Source: Sphingomonadales bacterium (GTDB lineage: Bacteria; Pseudomonadota; Alphaproteobacteria; Sphingomonadales; Sphingomonadaceae). Taken from it: DNA of 64,000 nucleotides. The stretch's first letter is position 1. Every line of letters begins with the position of its first letter. Location of the stretch: the NCBI GenBank assembly GCA_017302615.1, contig JAFLDB010000001.1:248001-312000 (forward strand). Direction: 5' to 3'. The position numbers were made by a program, and so were the translations under genes. Shown here in pieces: positions 18,676 through 26,965 of this stretch. The notes under the pieces are model-generated. The model saw only the letters and a list, made by a program, of their open reading frames with translations, had not been told where the DNA came from and did no database searches.

Positions 18676-18791
18676 TTCAGCAAAGCTGAATTCATCACCG
18701 GCCCGCTCCCCCGGCCCAACCACCCACAGGGTAACCTTATCGGGTGGTTGGGCCGGGGGAGCGGGCCGGTGATGCTTCCACGTCAGTGGAA
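18676..18791. terminator. Triple stem-loop with perfect 33-bp arms between convergent genes
   Basis: The 125 bases between the stress-protein stop and the rnr stop hold three hairpins. The outer two have 6-bp stems: 18676-18681 with 18685-18690, and 18776-18781 with 18786-18791. The central one has perfectly complementary 33-base arms (18693-18725 and 18742-18774) and a 16-base loop. No long T-run follows either side. Position between convergent genes suggests a bidirectional terminator or mRNA-end protector, but the central stem is far longer than usual. Confidence 0.7.
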
Positions 18792-18796
18792 ACAGA

Positions 18797-21049
18797 CTAA
18801 CGCCGCTTGCCCTGATGGCGGATATTGCCCGGCCGTCCGCGCGGTCCGGCAAAGTGCTTGCCCTTCTTCTTCAGCGGCAACGGCTTGCCGCGCGGCTCGA
18901 TCCGGCCTTCGGCATCTTCGGGTTCGAACTTGAGCGCCCCGGTCAACGGGTTGGCTTCGGCCAGCCGCAGCCGCAGGATCATGCCCAGGCCATAGCGGGT
19001 GCCGGTCGATTCCCCGGCCAGCACTTGCGCCTTCTCGTCATGGAAGAAGCGCTCGTCGCCCAGCACCGAGACCGGGACCAGCCCATCCCCGCCCAGCCCG
19101 ATGATCGTGGCGAACAGGCCGAAGCGCTGCACCCCAGTGATCCGGCAATCGAACACTTCGCCCACGCGCGATGACAGCCAGGCTGCGACATAGCGGTCGA
19201 TCGTCTCGCGCTCGGCCTCCATCGCCCGGCGCTCGGCCGCGCTGATCGCTTCGGATACACGCGACAGGTCCGACCGGTCGCGGTCCGACAGGCCGGAGGT
19301 TGGCGGCAGATCGCCCTTGGGCGCTGGCTGCTCCAGCCCATAGCCATCGACCAGCGCCCGGTGCACCAGCAGGTCGGCGTAGCGCCGGATCGGTGAGGTG
19401 AAATGCGCGTAAGACCCCAGCGCCAGCCCGAAGTGCCCGGCATTGCGCGGACCGTAATAGGCCTGGGTCTGGCTGCGCAGCACCGCCTCCATGATCAGCG
19501 CCTTTTCCGTATCATCCGCCACGTCCTTCAGCATGCGGTTGAACAGGCTGGGCGTGATGACCTGTCCCAGGGCCAGCTTGCGATCGAAAGTGGCGAGATA
19601 GTCCTTCAGTGCGACCAGCTTTTCCCGGCTGGGCGGCTCGTGAATGCGGTAAACCACCGGCGCGACCTTGCTTTCCAGCGCTTTGGCCGCCGCGACATTG
19701 GCCGCGATCATGAAATCCTCGACCACGCGGTGGGCATCGAGCCGCTCACGCAGGGCAATCTCGGTAATCCGGCCCTGCTCGTCCAGCTTCACCCGCCGTT
19801 CGGGCAGGTCGAGATCAAGCGGATCGCGGCTCTGCCGGGCTTTTTCCAGCGCGCGCCAGGCCTCCCACAAGTGGACGAGGTTCTCACCGGCTTCCCCGCT
19901 ATCGATCCGCCGCTGCGCCTCTTCATAGGCGATAACTTCCTGAATCCGCACGATGGCCCGGGTGAAACGCCATGACGTCACTTTGCCTTCTGCACTGATT
20001 TCCAGGTGGCAGGCCATGGCCGCGCGATCTTCTCCTGCCCGCAGCGAGCAGACATCGGCGCTCAGCACTTCGGGCAGCATCGGCACGACCCGGTCGGGGA
20101 AATAGACCGAGTTGCCGCGCTTCCTTGCCTCGCGGTCGAGGAGGCTGCCGGGGCGGACGTAAAAGCTGACATCGGCAATCGCGACCAGCGCGCGGAAGCC
20201 GCCCTGCCCGTCGGGCTCGGCCCAGATCGCATCGTCGTGGTCGCGCGCATCGCTGGGATCGATCGCGACGATGGGCAGATGCCGCAGGTCCTCGCGCCGC
20301 TCTGCGCTGAGCGGCAGTCTTGCCGCCAGCGCGCCTTCGGCCAGGGTTTCCGGGCTGAACGCAAAGGGGATGCCGTGCTTGTGGATCGCGATCAGGCTGA
20401 AGGCTTTGGGAGCGAGCGGATCGCCCAGCACGGCGGTGACTTTCACGCCCGCACGCGGTGAGCGGCCGGCCGGTTCGGCCAGCACCAGTTGTCCGGCCTC
20501 CGCCCCGCCCAGGTCGGCGATCGGGCTGGAATTGCGCACCCGCTTGTCGACCGGCGCGAGCCAGCCCTTGCCGCTCCTGTCGATCTCCACAACGCCCAGC
20601 ACCTGATCGGTTGCGGTGGGCAGCTTCTTCATCGGATGGGCAATCCAACCGGTGGCGGTTTCCTCGGTCCGGGCCAGCACCCGGTCGCCGCTGCGCAGCG
20701 CGGGGCCGCGCTTGCCCTCGCGCAGCCGCAGGCGCGGGGGCGGCGTGGCGTCGTCGGGCGTCCAGCTATCCGGGATGGCAATGGCCTCGCCGTCCTCGGT
20801 ATCGACCACCCGCAGCACCGTGACCTTGGCGACGCCGCCCATGCGGTGGAAGGCGGTGCGGTTGCCGTCGATCAGGCCTTCCTCGGCCATGTCCTTCAGC
20901 AGGGCCTTGAGCTCGATCTTCTCCTGGCCTTTCAGACCGAAGGCGCGCGCGATCTCGCGCTTGCCGGCCGGTTCTTCGCTGCGGGCGATGAAGTCCAGGA
21001 TCTGCTGGCGGGTCGGAAGGCCGGGCTGGGGCTTGCCGCGCTGGGCCAA
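18797..21049 (-). CDS. rnr: Ribonuclease R
   Basis: Processive 3'-5' exoribonuclease that degrades structured RNA. An N-terminal winged-helix-like segment (PTRQQILDFIARSEEPAGKREIARAFG) precedes cold-shock-type domains. The RNB catalytic domain has the aspartates of IDPSDARDHDDAIWAE, and SYAHFTSPIRRYADLLVHR is the family signature. A C-terminal S1 domain ends in a basic tail (PLKKKGKHF). The start is taken as TTG 21049, one base after the proS stop, giving 750 aa. An ATG at 21130 lies in frame within proS, but that stretch looks noncoding. It converges on the stress-protein gene. Confidence 0.93.
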   Translation of the reverse strand: MAQRGKPQPGLPTRQQILDFIARSEEPAGKREIARAFGLKGQEKIELKALLKDMAEEGLIDGNRTAFHRMGGVAKVTVLRVVDTEDGEAIAIPDSWTPDDATPPPRLRLREGKRGPALRSGDRVLARTEETATGWIAHPMKKLPTATDQVLGVVEIDRSGKGWLAPVDKRVRNSSPIADLGGAEAGQLVLAEPAGRSPRAGVKVTAVLGDPLAPKAFSLIAIHKHGIPFAFSPETLAEGALAARLPLSAERREDLRHLPIVAIDPSDARDHDDAIWAEPDGQGGFRALVAIADVSFYVRPGSLLDREARKRGNSVYFPDRVVPMLPEVLSADVCSLRAGEDRAAMACHLEISAEGKVTSWRFTRAIVRIQEVIAYEEAQRRIDSGEAGENLVHLWEAWRALEKARQSRDPLDLDLPERRVKLDEQGRITEIALRERLDAHRVVEDFMIAANVAAAKALESKVAPVVYRIHEPPSREKLVALKDYLATFDRKLALGQVITPSLFNRMLKDVADDTEKALIMEAVLRSQTQAYYGPRNAGHFGLALGSYAHFTSPIRRYADLLVHRALVDGYGLEQPAPKGDLPPTSGLSDRDRSDLSRVSEAISAAERRAMEAERETIDRYVAAWLSSRVGEVFDCRITGVQRFGLFATIIGLGGDGLVPVSVLGDERFFHDEKAQVLAGESTGTRYGLGMILRLRLAEANPLTGALKFEPEDAEGRIEPRGKPLPLKKKGKHFAGPRGRPGNIRHQGKRR

Positions 21050-21050
21050 G

Positions 21051-22583
21051 TCAGTAGGCCCGCGCGATATAGATGCGTTCCACCGCCGGTTGCCCGGTGA
21101 ACGGACAGGTGCCGCTGACCGGCTCGCCATCCAGCGGGGTGTTGCGCATGGTCAGCTTCAGCGCCTTGAGCCGGGCGACCACGTCCTCGAGAGCCGTACC
21201 GGTCGGGCGCGACCAGGCCAGTTCGACCCAGCCCGGATACTTGCGATCCTCGGCAAAAAACGCCTCGATCCCGGCCATGTCGCTGATCCCGCGGTGGATT
21301 TCCGCATCGCGGCGCGCGGCGGCTTCGGCGTGGAGCGCGCGCTGGATATCTTCCAGTTCACCCGCTGCGGCGGCGAGGAACGCGTCCTTGTCCTGGCCAT
21401 TGAAATTGACCTTGCCGTCCTCGCGGTAGAGCCGGTCGCGGCGGACAGCGGAAACCTGCCCGTTCGCGGCATCGCGCCCCCCGATTTCGAGGATCAGCGG
21501 CACGCCCTTCTTGACCCAGCCCCAGCGCTTCTGCGTGGCCTTGCCGGCCCGTTTGTCGAGCAGGACGCGGACCGGTTCACCCAGCGCGGACTGGCTGGCA
21601 AGCGAACGGCGCAGGTCTTCGCAATAGGCCAGCAGCGCCGCGTCGCCATCGTCATCGCGCAGCATCGGCAGGATGACGATCTGGTGCGGGGCGATACGCG
21701 GCGGCACACGCAGGCCATCATCATCGCCGTGGGTCATGATCACGCCGCCGATCAGCCGGGTCGAAACGCCCCAGCTGGTGGTGTGGCACAATTGCTGCCC
21801 GCCTTCGCGGTCCTGATACTTGATCCCGGCTGCTTCAGCGAACCCGGTGCCGAGGTAGTGGCTGGTCCCGGCCTGCAGCGCCTTGCCATCCTGCATCATC
21901 GCTTCGATCGAGTAGGTCGCCACCGCGCCGGGGAAGCGCTCGTGTTCCGGCTTTTCACCGGCGATCACCGGCATGGCGAGGTCATCCTCGGCATGGGCGC
22001 GGTACATTTCCAGCGCGCGCAGCGTTTCCGCCATCGCGTCCTCGCGGTCGGCATGGGCGGTATGGCCTTCCTGCCAGAGGAACTCGCTGGTGCGCAGGAA
22101 CATGCGGGTGCGCATTTCCCAGCGAACCACGTTGGCCCACTGGTTGGTCAGCAGCGGCAGATCGCGCCACGACTGGACCCAGCGGGCCATCGCCTTGCCG
22201 ATCACCGTTTCCGAAGTCGGCCGGACGATCAGCGGTTCTTCCAGCTTGGCCTCGGGATCGGGCACCAGCCCGCCCTTGCCATCCTGGATCAGCCGGTGAT
22301 GGGTTACGACCGCCATTTCCTTGGCAAAGCCTTCAACGTGCTCGGCTTCCTCGGCAAAGTAGCTGAGCGGGATGAACAGCGGGAAATAGCAGTTTTCCAC
22401 CCCCGCGGCCTTGATCCGGGCGTCCATCAGGTGCTGGATCCGCTCCCAGATGCCATAGCCCCACGGCTTGATCACCATGCAGCCGCGCACGCCGCTTTCC
22501 TCGGCCATTTCGGCTTCGGAAATGACTTCCTGATACCAGGCGGCGAAGTTTTCGGTTCGGGTGACGGACAGGGCGTGTTTCAT
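21051..22583 (-). CDS. proS: Prolyl-tRNA synthetase, archaeal/eukaryal-like type
   Basis: Class II synthetase charging tRNA-Pro. Motif regions include MVIKPWGYGIWERIQ, VVRWEMRTRMFLRTSEFLWQEGHTAHA (split across motif 2) and GVSTRLIGGVIMTHGDD (motif 3). At 510 aa it lacks the long editing insertion of E. coli-type ProRS. The sequence reads like the archaeal/eukaryal (type 3) family rather than the 440-residue enzyme I associate with other alphaproteobacteria. ATG 22583 (KHALSVTRTENFAAWYQ) is chosen over an upstream in-frame codon at 22613. phaR precedes it by 42 bases and rnr follows directly. Confidence 0.93.
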   Translation of the reverse strand: MKHALSVTRTENFAAWYQEVISEAEMAEESGVRGCMVIKPWGYGIWERIQHLMDARIKAAGVENCYFPLFIPLSYFAEEAEHVEGFAKEMAVVTHHRLIQDGKGGLVPDPEAKLEEPLIVRPTSETVIGKAMARWVQSWRDLPLLTNQWANVVRWEMRTRMFLRTSEFLWQEGHTAHADREDAMAETLRALEMYRAHAEDDLAMPVIAGEKPEHERFPGAVATYSIEAMMQDGKALQAGTSHYLGTGFAEAAGIKYQDREGGQQLCHTTSWGVSTRLIGGVIMTHGDDDGLRVPPRIAPHQIVILPMLRDDDGDAALLAYCEDLRRSLASQSALGEPVRVLLDKRAGKATQKRWGWVKKGVPLILEIGGRDAANGQVSAVRRDRLYREDGKVNFNGQDKDAFLAAAAGELEDIQRALHAEAAARRDAEIHRGISDMAGIEAFFAEDRKYPGWVELAWSRPTGTALEDVVARLKALKLTMRNTPLDGEPVSGTCPFTGQPAVERIYIARAY

Positions 22584-22625
22584 GGGGCGGCGCGATAGCC
22601 GCTCAGCCCCCAAACGGCAAGCGGC

Positions 22626-23183
22626 CTAGCTTTTGCCGAGCTTGTCGAGCTTGGCCTGCATTTCGGCCATCTGCTTGCGCAGCTGGGCGATCTCGTCGTC
22701 CTGTTCCTTGTCGTGGCTGCTGGGCTTGGCATCGTCGGCCAGGCCCGGCACGAAGGCCGATGCGGCGGCCTTGAACATGGCCAGGTTCTGCTGGGCCAGC
22801 TTGGCCAGCGGGTTGTTCCCCAGACTCGATTCGAACGCCTCGCGCAGCTTGCTCTGGTTGGCGCGGAACTGGTCCATGCTGGCTTCAAGGTAATGCGGGA
22901 CCAGTCCCTGCATCGAATTGCCATACATGCTGATCAGTTGGCGCAGGAAATTCACCGGCAGCATCTGCTCGCCGCTGACGCTTTCTTCTTCCATGATGAT
23001 CTGGGTAAGGATCTGGTGGGTGATATCCGTGCCGGTCTTGGCATCGAGCACTTTGAAATCGACGCCTTCGCGCGTCATCTTGGCAAGATGATCAAGCGTG
23101 ATGTAGCTGGATGACTTGGTGTTATAGAGCCGCCGGTTGGCGTACTTCTTGATGACAACAGTCTCGCCCTTGGCGTCGCTCAT
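22626..23183 (-). CDS. phaR: Polyhydroxyalkanoate synthesis regulator PhaR
   Basis: PhaR represses phasin and PHA genes and binds both DNA and polyhydroxybutyrate. The N-terminal DNA-binding domain is highly characteristic (VIKKYANRRLYNTKSSSYIT, residues about 10-29), followed by the PHB-accumulation domain (LPVNFLRQLISMYG, HYLEASMDQFRANQ). The C-terminus is a coiled-coil-like segment (DDEIAQLRKQMAEMQAKLDK). Length 185 aa is typical. It implies the organism stores PHA, although no synthase is in the window. Upstream 88 bases separate it from alr. Confidence 0.94.
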   Translation of the reverse strand: MSDAKGETVVIKKYANRRLYNTKSSSYITLDHLAKMTREGVDFKVLDAKTGTDITHQILTQIIMEEESVSGEQMLPVNFLRQLISMYGNSMQGLVPHYLEASMDQFRANQSKLREAFESSLGNNPLAKLAQQNLAMFKAAASAFVPGLADDAKPSSHDKEQDDEIAQLRKQMAEMQAKLDKLGKS

Positions 23184-23270
23184 GCTGGTTCCCCCGTTCG
23201 GGATGCGTCCCCTTGCCGTAGCGTTAGCACCTGCAGCAACGGCAATGCAACAAAACTGTGCTGCGCAGCA

Positions 23271-24314
23271 TCACCGGGCGAAACGGCGGCCCAGCAGGGT
23301 CAGCAGTTCGTACTGCGAAAGCCCGCTCAGCGCGGCGGCTTCGGGCAGGGCATAGTCTGCGGTGACCCAGTCCCCTTCGCGCAGGTCCGGTGCCGCCGAA
23401 AGGTCGATCACGGTCATGTCCATGGACACCCGGCCCAGCACCGGCAGGCGCGCACCGCCGGCCTGCATCGCCCCCTTGCCCGACCAGCAGCGCAGGTAGC
23501 CATCGGCATAGCCCAGGCTGATCACCCCGATCCGCATCGACCGGTCTGCCACGAAGGTTGCGTTGTAGCCGACGCTCTCCCCTGCAGCGATCTGCCGCAC
23601 CTGCATCAGCGCCGCTTCCGGATAGGCGACCTGCCGGATCGTGTGCTGCAGCGCCGCGCAGGGCACTCCGCCATAGAGCGCAAGGCCCGGCCGGGTCAGA
23701 TCGCCGTGATAGGCCGCGCCCAGCATGATCCCGGCGCTGTTGGCCAGCGCCGCCCGGCGGTGCGAAACCAGCGCCCGCGCCTCGGTCCAGCGGGCCAGTT
23801 GCACGGCGTTGAGCGGACTGTCATCCTCGGCCGCGGCAAGGTGCGAATGCAGCACCTCGATATCGAGGCGCGACACCTGCGGGTCGGCCAGATCGCCAAG
23901 CCCAAGCCCGATCCGGTTGATCCCGGTATCGACCATCAGGTCGCAAGGCCCGCCGCCGGCTGCGATCCAGCGCGCTGCCTGTTCCAGCGAGTTGATGACC
24001 GGACGCAGGCCGAGCGCGACGGCAAAGGCCGCATCGGCATCGGTGAGCGGCCCGTGCAAAACGGCAATCCGGGCCGGATCGACCGCCTTCGCCAGTTCAG
24101 CCGCTTCCGACCAATGGGCGACGAAGAAGTCGGCGCATCCGGCCTGCTGCAGCACCCGTGCCACCCGTACCGCGCCCAGGCCATACCCATCGGCCTTGAC
24201 CGCAGCCCCGGCCCGCGCGGTGCCGGACAGCCGGTCCAGTTCGCGCCAGTTGTGTGCCAGCGATTCCTGGTCGATCGTCAGGCGCAGTGCAGGCAGCGGC
24301 GGCTCAGCTGGCAT
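23271..24314 (-). CDS. alr: Alanine racemase
   Basis: PLP enzyme making D-alanine for peptidoglycan. The PLP lysine lies in AVKADGYGLGA near the N-terminus, and the C-terminal beta domain carries the catalytic tyrosine region (ESVGYNATFVADRSMRIGV) and VSMDMTVIDLS. At 347 aa it is normal length. ATG 24314 is preferred to a TTG at 24323. The start overlaps the 3' end of the MHS transporter gene by 11 bases, so the two are probably cotranscribed. Confidence 0.93.
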   Translation of the reverse strand: MPAEPPLPALRLTIDQESLAHNWRELDRLSGTARAGAAVKADGYGLGAVRVARVLQQAGCADFFVAHWSEAAELAKAVDPARIAVLHGPLTDADAAFAVALGLRPVINSLEQAARWIAAGGGPCDLMVDTGINRIGLGLGDLADPQVSRLDIEVLHSHLAAAEDDSPLNAVQLARWTEARALVSHRRAALANSAGIMLGAAYHGDLTRPGLALYGGVPCAALQHTIRQVAYPEAALMQVRQIAAGESVGYNATFVADRSMRIGVISLGYADGYLRCWSGKGAMQAGGARLPVLGRVSMDMTVIDLSAAPDLREGDWVTADYALPEAAALSGLSQYELLTLLGRRFAR

Positions 24315-25929
24315 CGTCGGCAAAATCGCGCGGTTTCCCGTTCGGCAAACCCCACAGCGAGACCAGGAAGGCCATCAGTACGACGACCCAGGTGTACCAC
24401 AGGCCGGAATAGGGATTGCCGGTCCGCGCGACGATATAGGCGGCAATGAACGGCAGGAACCCGCCGAAATAGCCGGTCCCGATGTGATAGGGGATCGACA
24501 TCGACGAATAGCGCACGCGGGCCGGGAACATTTCCGCCAGCAGCGCCGCGACCGGGCCATAGGTTGCCGCTGAAAGCGCCATCAGCACCAGCAGCGCGGC
24601 AATGATCAGGACCGACTGGCCAAGGCTCGGCTTGTGCTTCTCGAAGTTGAACACGGTCTTGCCGGCGCGAGCCTCGATCTCGGCCTTGCGGGCCTTGGCG
24701 TCACTCCAGTCAAGGTCGTCAAGCGCAATGGCCCCGCCCCCGCCCATTACCAGCTCAAGCTTGTCGCCCTGTTCCAGCGTGTAGGACACGCCGGCCCCGG
24801 CAAAATCGCCCATCAGCTTTCCGCACTGGCTGTCCTGCTTGGTGGCAAAGGGATTGTAGGTGCAGTCCGGACCACGGATCGTCCACTCGATCGCGGCGTG
24901 CTGGGCCGGGTTCTTGGCGACCGAACCGATGAACCAGAAGGTCGGGAACAGCAGCACCAGCGTCAGCGCATAGCCGATCACGATCGGCTTCTTGCGCCCG
25001 ATCCGGTCAGACAGGCTGCCGAAATAGATGTACATCCCCATGCCCAGCAGCGCGGCGATGCCGACGATGATTTCCGCCGTGGTGCTTTCCACGTGCATCG
25101 AGTTCTGCAGGAAGCCCAGACCCGAGAACATCGCGGTGTACCAGATCACCGTCAGGCCCGCCGCGATCCCGAACAAGGCAATGAAAATCCGCTTCTTGTT
25201 GCCCGGATAGGTGAAGCTCTCGACAAAGGGATTGCCGGCAATCTCGCCCTCTTCCTTCATCGCCTGGAACACCGGGCTTTCGGAAAGCTTGACCCGCATC
25301 CACAGCGATATGGCCAGCAGCAGGATCGACAGCAGGAACGGCACGCGCCAGCCCCAGGCGGCCCAGGTTTCCGCGCTCATCGCGGCCTTGCAGCCGAGCA
25401 CCACGACCAGGCTGAGGACAAACCCGCCGACCACGCTGGCCTGGATATAGCTGGTGAAATAGCCGCGCCGGTTGAAAGCGGAATGCTCCGCTACATAGAT
25501 CGCCGCGCCGCCATATTCCCCGCCCAGCGCCAGCCCTTGCAGGATACGCAGCAGGATGACGATGGCCGGGGCCCAATAGCCGATGCTTTCCGCCGACGGG
25601 ATCATCCCGACGCCCGCTGTCGCCACCCCCATCAGCGTCACCGTGACCAGGAAGGTGTATTTGCGTCCCAGCTTGTCGCCCAGATAGCCGAACAGGATCG
25701 CCCCCAAGGGGCGGAAGCCGAAACCAACCGCGAAAACCAGCCAGAACAGCAGCATTTCCAGCGTGGCATTGCCGGTCGGGAAGAAGGTTTTGGACAGGAT
25801 CGCGCCGAGCGCGCCGTAGATGAAGAAATCGTACCATTCGAACACGGTGCCGGCCGATGATGCGCCGATCACCAGGCGCATTTCCTTGGCCGATGGTTCA
25901 ACGTGCGGATGCCGGGCCGGCTCGCTCAT
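24304..25929 (-). CDS. MFS transporter, metabolite:H+ symporter (MHS) type
   Basis: A 541-aa major-facilitator permease of the ProP/KgtP-like MHS group. The opening GTVFEWYDFFIYGALG and the loop GYLGDKLGRKYTF after helix two are family signatures; ILQGLALGGEYGGAAIYVAEH follows. An unusual non-membrane segment of about 100 residues (338-438) sits between membrane helices in the C-terminal half and holds two cysteines (C356, C369). The substrate is probably an organic acid or a betaine-like compound, but this cannot be settled from sequence. Confidence 0.88.
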   Translation of the reverse strand: MSEPARHPHVEPSAKEMRLVIGASSAGTVFEWYDFFIYGALGAILSKTFFPTGNATLEMLLFWLVFAVGFGFRPLGAILFGYLGDKLGRKYTFLVTVTLMGVATAGVGMIPSAESIGYWAPAIVILLRILQGLALGGEYGGAAIYVAEHSAFNRRGYFTSYIQASVVGGFVLSLVVVLGCKAAMSAETWAAWGWRVPFLLSILLLAISLWMRVKLSESPVFQAMKEEGEIAGNPFVESFTYPGNKKRIFIALFGIAAGLTVIWYTAMFSGLGFLQNSMHVESTTAEIIVGIAALLGMGMYIYFGSLSDRIGRKKPIVIGYALTLVLLFPTFWFIGSVAKNPAQHAAIEWTIRGPDCTYNPFATKQDSQCGKLMGDFAGAGVSYTLEQGDKLELVMGGGGAIALDDLDWSDAKARKAEIEARAGKTVFNFEKHKPSLGQSVLIIAALLVLMALSAATYGPVAALLAEMFPARVRYSSMSIPYHIGTGYFGGFLPFIAAYIVARTGNPYSGLWYTWVVVLMAFLVSLWGLPNGKPRDFADDAS

Positions 25930-25982
25930 GGTAGGTATTCTCCCCGTCTGGTTATGATGCTGCTCTAGCCGCGCCGATCGGC

Positions 25983-26399
25983 TTAGGGAAGCGCTTCAAG
26001 CGCGGCCTGCCAGGCCAGCATGATCGCCCCGTGCCGCGCGGGATAGGCCCGCGCCGGCGCGATCGTCTCCAGTCCTGGCCAGTCCGGCCGGGGCGCGTCG
26101 GGACTTACCAGCCACTCCCGCAACCGGGCTTCGGTCTGGACAAGTTCGGCCCGGGCCCGACCGATCGCGGCCTGCGCGAAGATCGCCGCCGCTGCCTGCC
26201 CGATCGCACAGGCATGGACCTTCAGCCCGGCACCGGCGATCCGCCCCGCCGCGTCGACGGCCAGTCCGATCTCCAGCGACGATCCGCACAGGGCGGACCG
26301 TGCCGCGCCGCGCAGCGGAAGGTCATCCGTCAGCGGAAATGCGGCCAGAGCCGTCGCCAGCCCCAGCACCTCGGCATTGTAGAGCCGCGCCGCGCTCAC
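25983..26399 (-). CDS. IscU/NifU-like scaffold homologue (degenerate)
   Basis: A 138-aa relative of Fe-S scaffold proteins. Aligning by eye, the first cysteine is kept (CGSSLEI) but the adjacent aspartate of CGD is serine. The second cysteine is kept in HACAIGQAAA, and the third ligand is lost (YPARHGAIML where IscU has RHC). Assembly of a cluster in the standard way is therefore doubtful. It is coupled to cvpA by a four-base ATGA overlap (26396-26399). The family assignment is moderately sure, the function is not. Confidence 0.75.
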   Translation of the reverse strand: MSAARLYNAEVLGLATALAAFPLTDDLPLRGAARSALCGSSLEIGLAVDAAGRIAGAGLKVHACAIGQAAAAIFAQAAIGRARAELVQTEARLREWLVSPDAPRPDWPGLETIAPARAYPARHGAIMLAWQAALEALP

Positions 26400-26953
26400 T
26401 TGTCCGAAAGCTTGGTCTTGATCGCTTCCTTGCCAAGCCGCTCGGCCTCGGACCTGACGGCTTCCTTGCGGCGCTCGGCAATCATGCTCACCAGATATTC
26501 GCTGCCAGCATTGACGAAGGGATAGGACCGGGCCTGCTTGATCCAGTCTGGCCGGCCTGCCGCGCCCCAGATCGTGTCATAGCCCAGCACGAGCACGGAA
26601 AAGGCCATGACCACGATCACCACGCCCTTGACCGCGCCAAAGCCGAAGCCAAGCAGGCGGTCGATCGGGCCCAGCACCGAATTGCGGCTGGCCTCTCCCA
26701 GCCGGGTGGCGAGCAGGCGGACGATGGCATAGGGCACCAGCAGCAACAGTGCGAAAGCCAACACGGCCGCGCCGCTTTCGGTGCCGATGTGCGGCACAAG
26801 CCCGTCGGAAAGCGGCGTGTGCAGGTTCTTGATCGCCGCCAGGGCGAGCACCCAGGCGGCCAGCGCCAGCACTTCCTGCACGAAGCCGCGCATGAACCCG
26901 GTGATCGCGCCAAGGCCGACCAGGGTGAGGACTGCGATATCGAAACCCGTCAT
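26396..26953 (-). CDS. cvpA: CvpA family membrane protein
   Basis: A 185-aa inner-membrane protein with four hydrophobic segments. The start TGFDIAVLTLVGLGAITGFMRG and the later RLGEASRNSVLGPIDRLLG are hallmarks of the CvpA family, named for colicin V production and tied in enterics to envelope stress tolerance. The C-terminal tail is charged and cytoplasmic. It lies 12 bases after radA and overlaps the IscU-like gene, so all three form one transcription unit. Confidence 0.9.
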   Translation of the reverse strand: MTGFDIAVLTLVGLGAITGFMRGFVQEVLALAAWVLALAAIKNLHTPLSDGLVPHIGTESGAAVLAFALLLLVPYAIVRLLATRLGEASRNSVLGPIDRLLGFGFGAVKGVVIVVMAFSVLVLGYDTIWGAAGRPDWIKQARSYPFVNAGSEYLVSMIAERRKEAVRSEAERLGKEAIKTKLSDK

Positions 26954-26965
26954 AGGGCCGGGAAA

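Noticed and set aside
20616..22598. Long plus-strand frame across rnr and proS
   Set aside because: Antisense to two essential genes with clear catalytic motifs; composition typical of a shadow frame.
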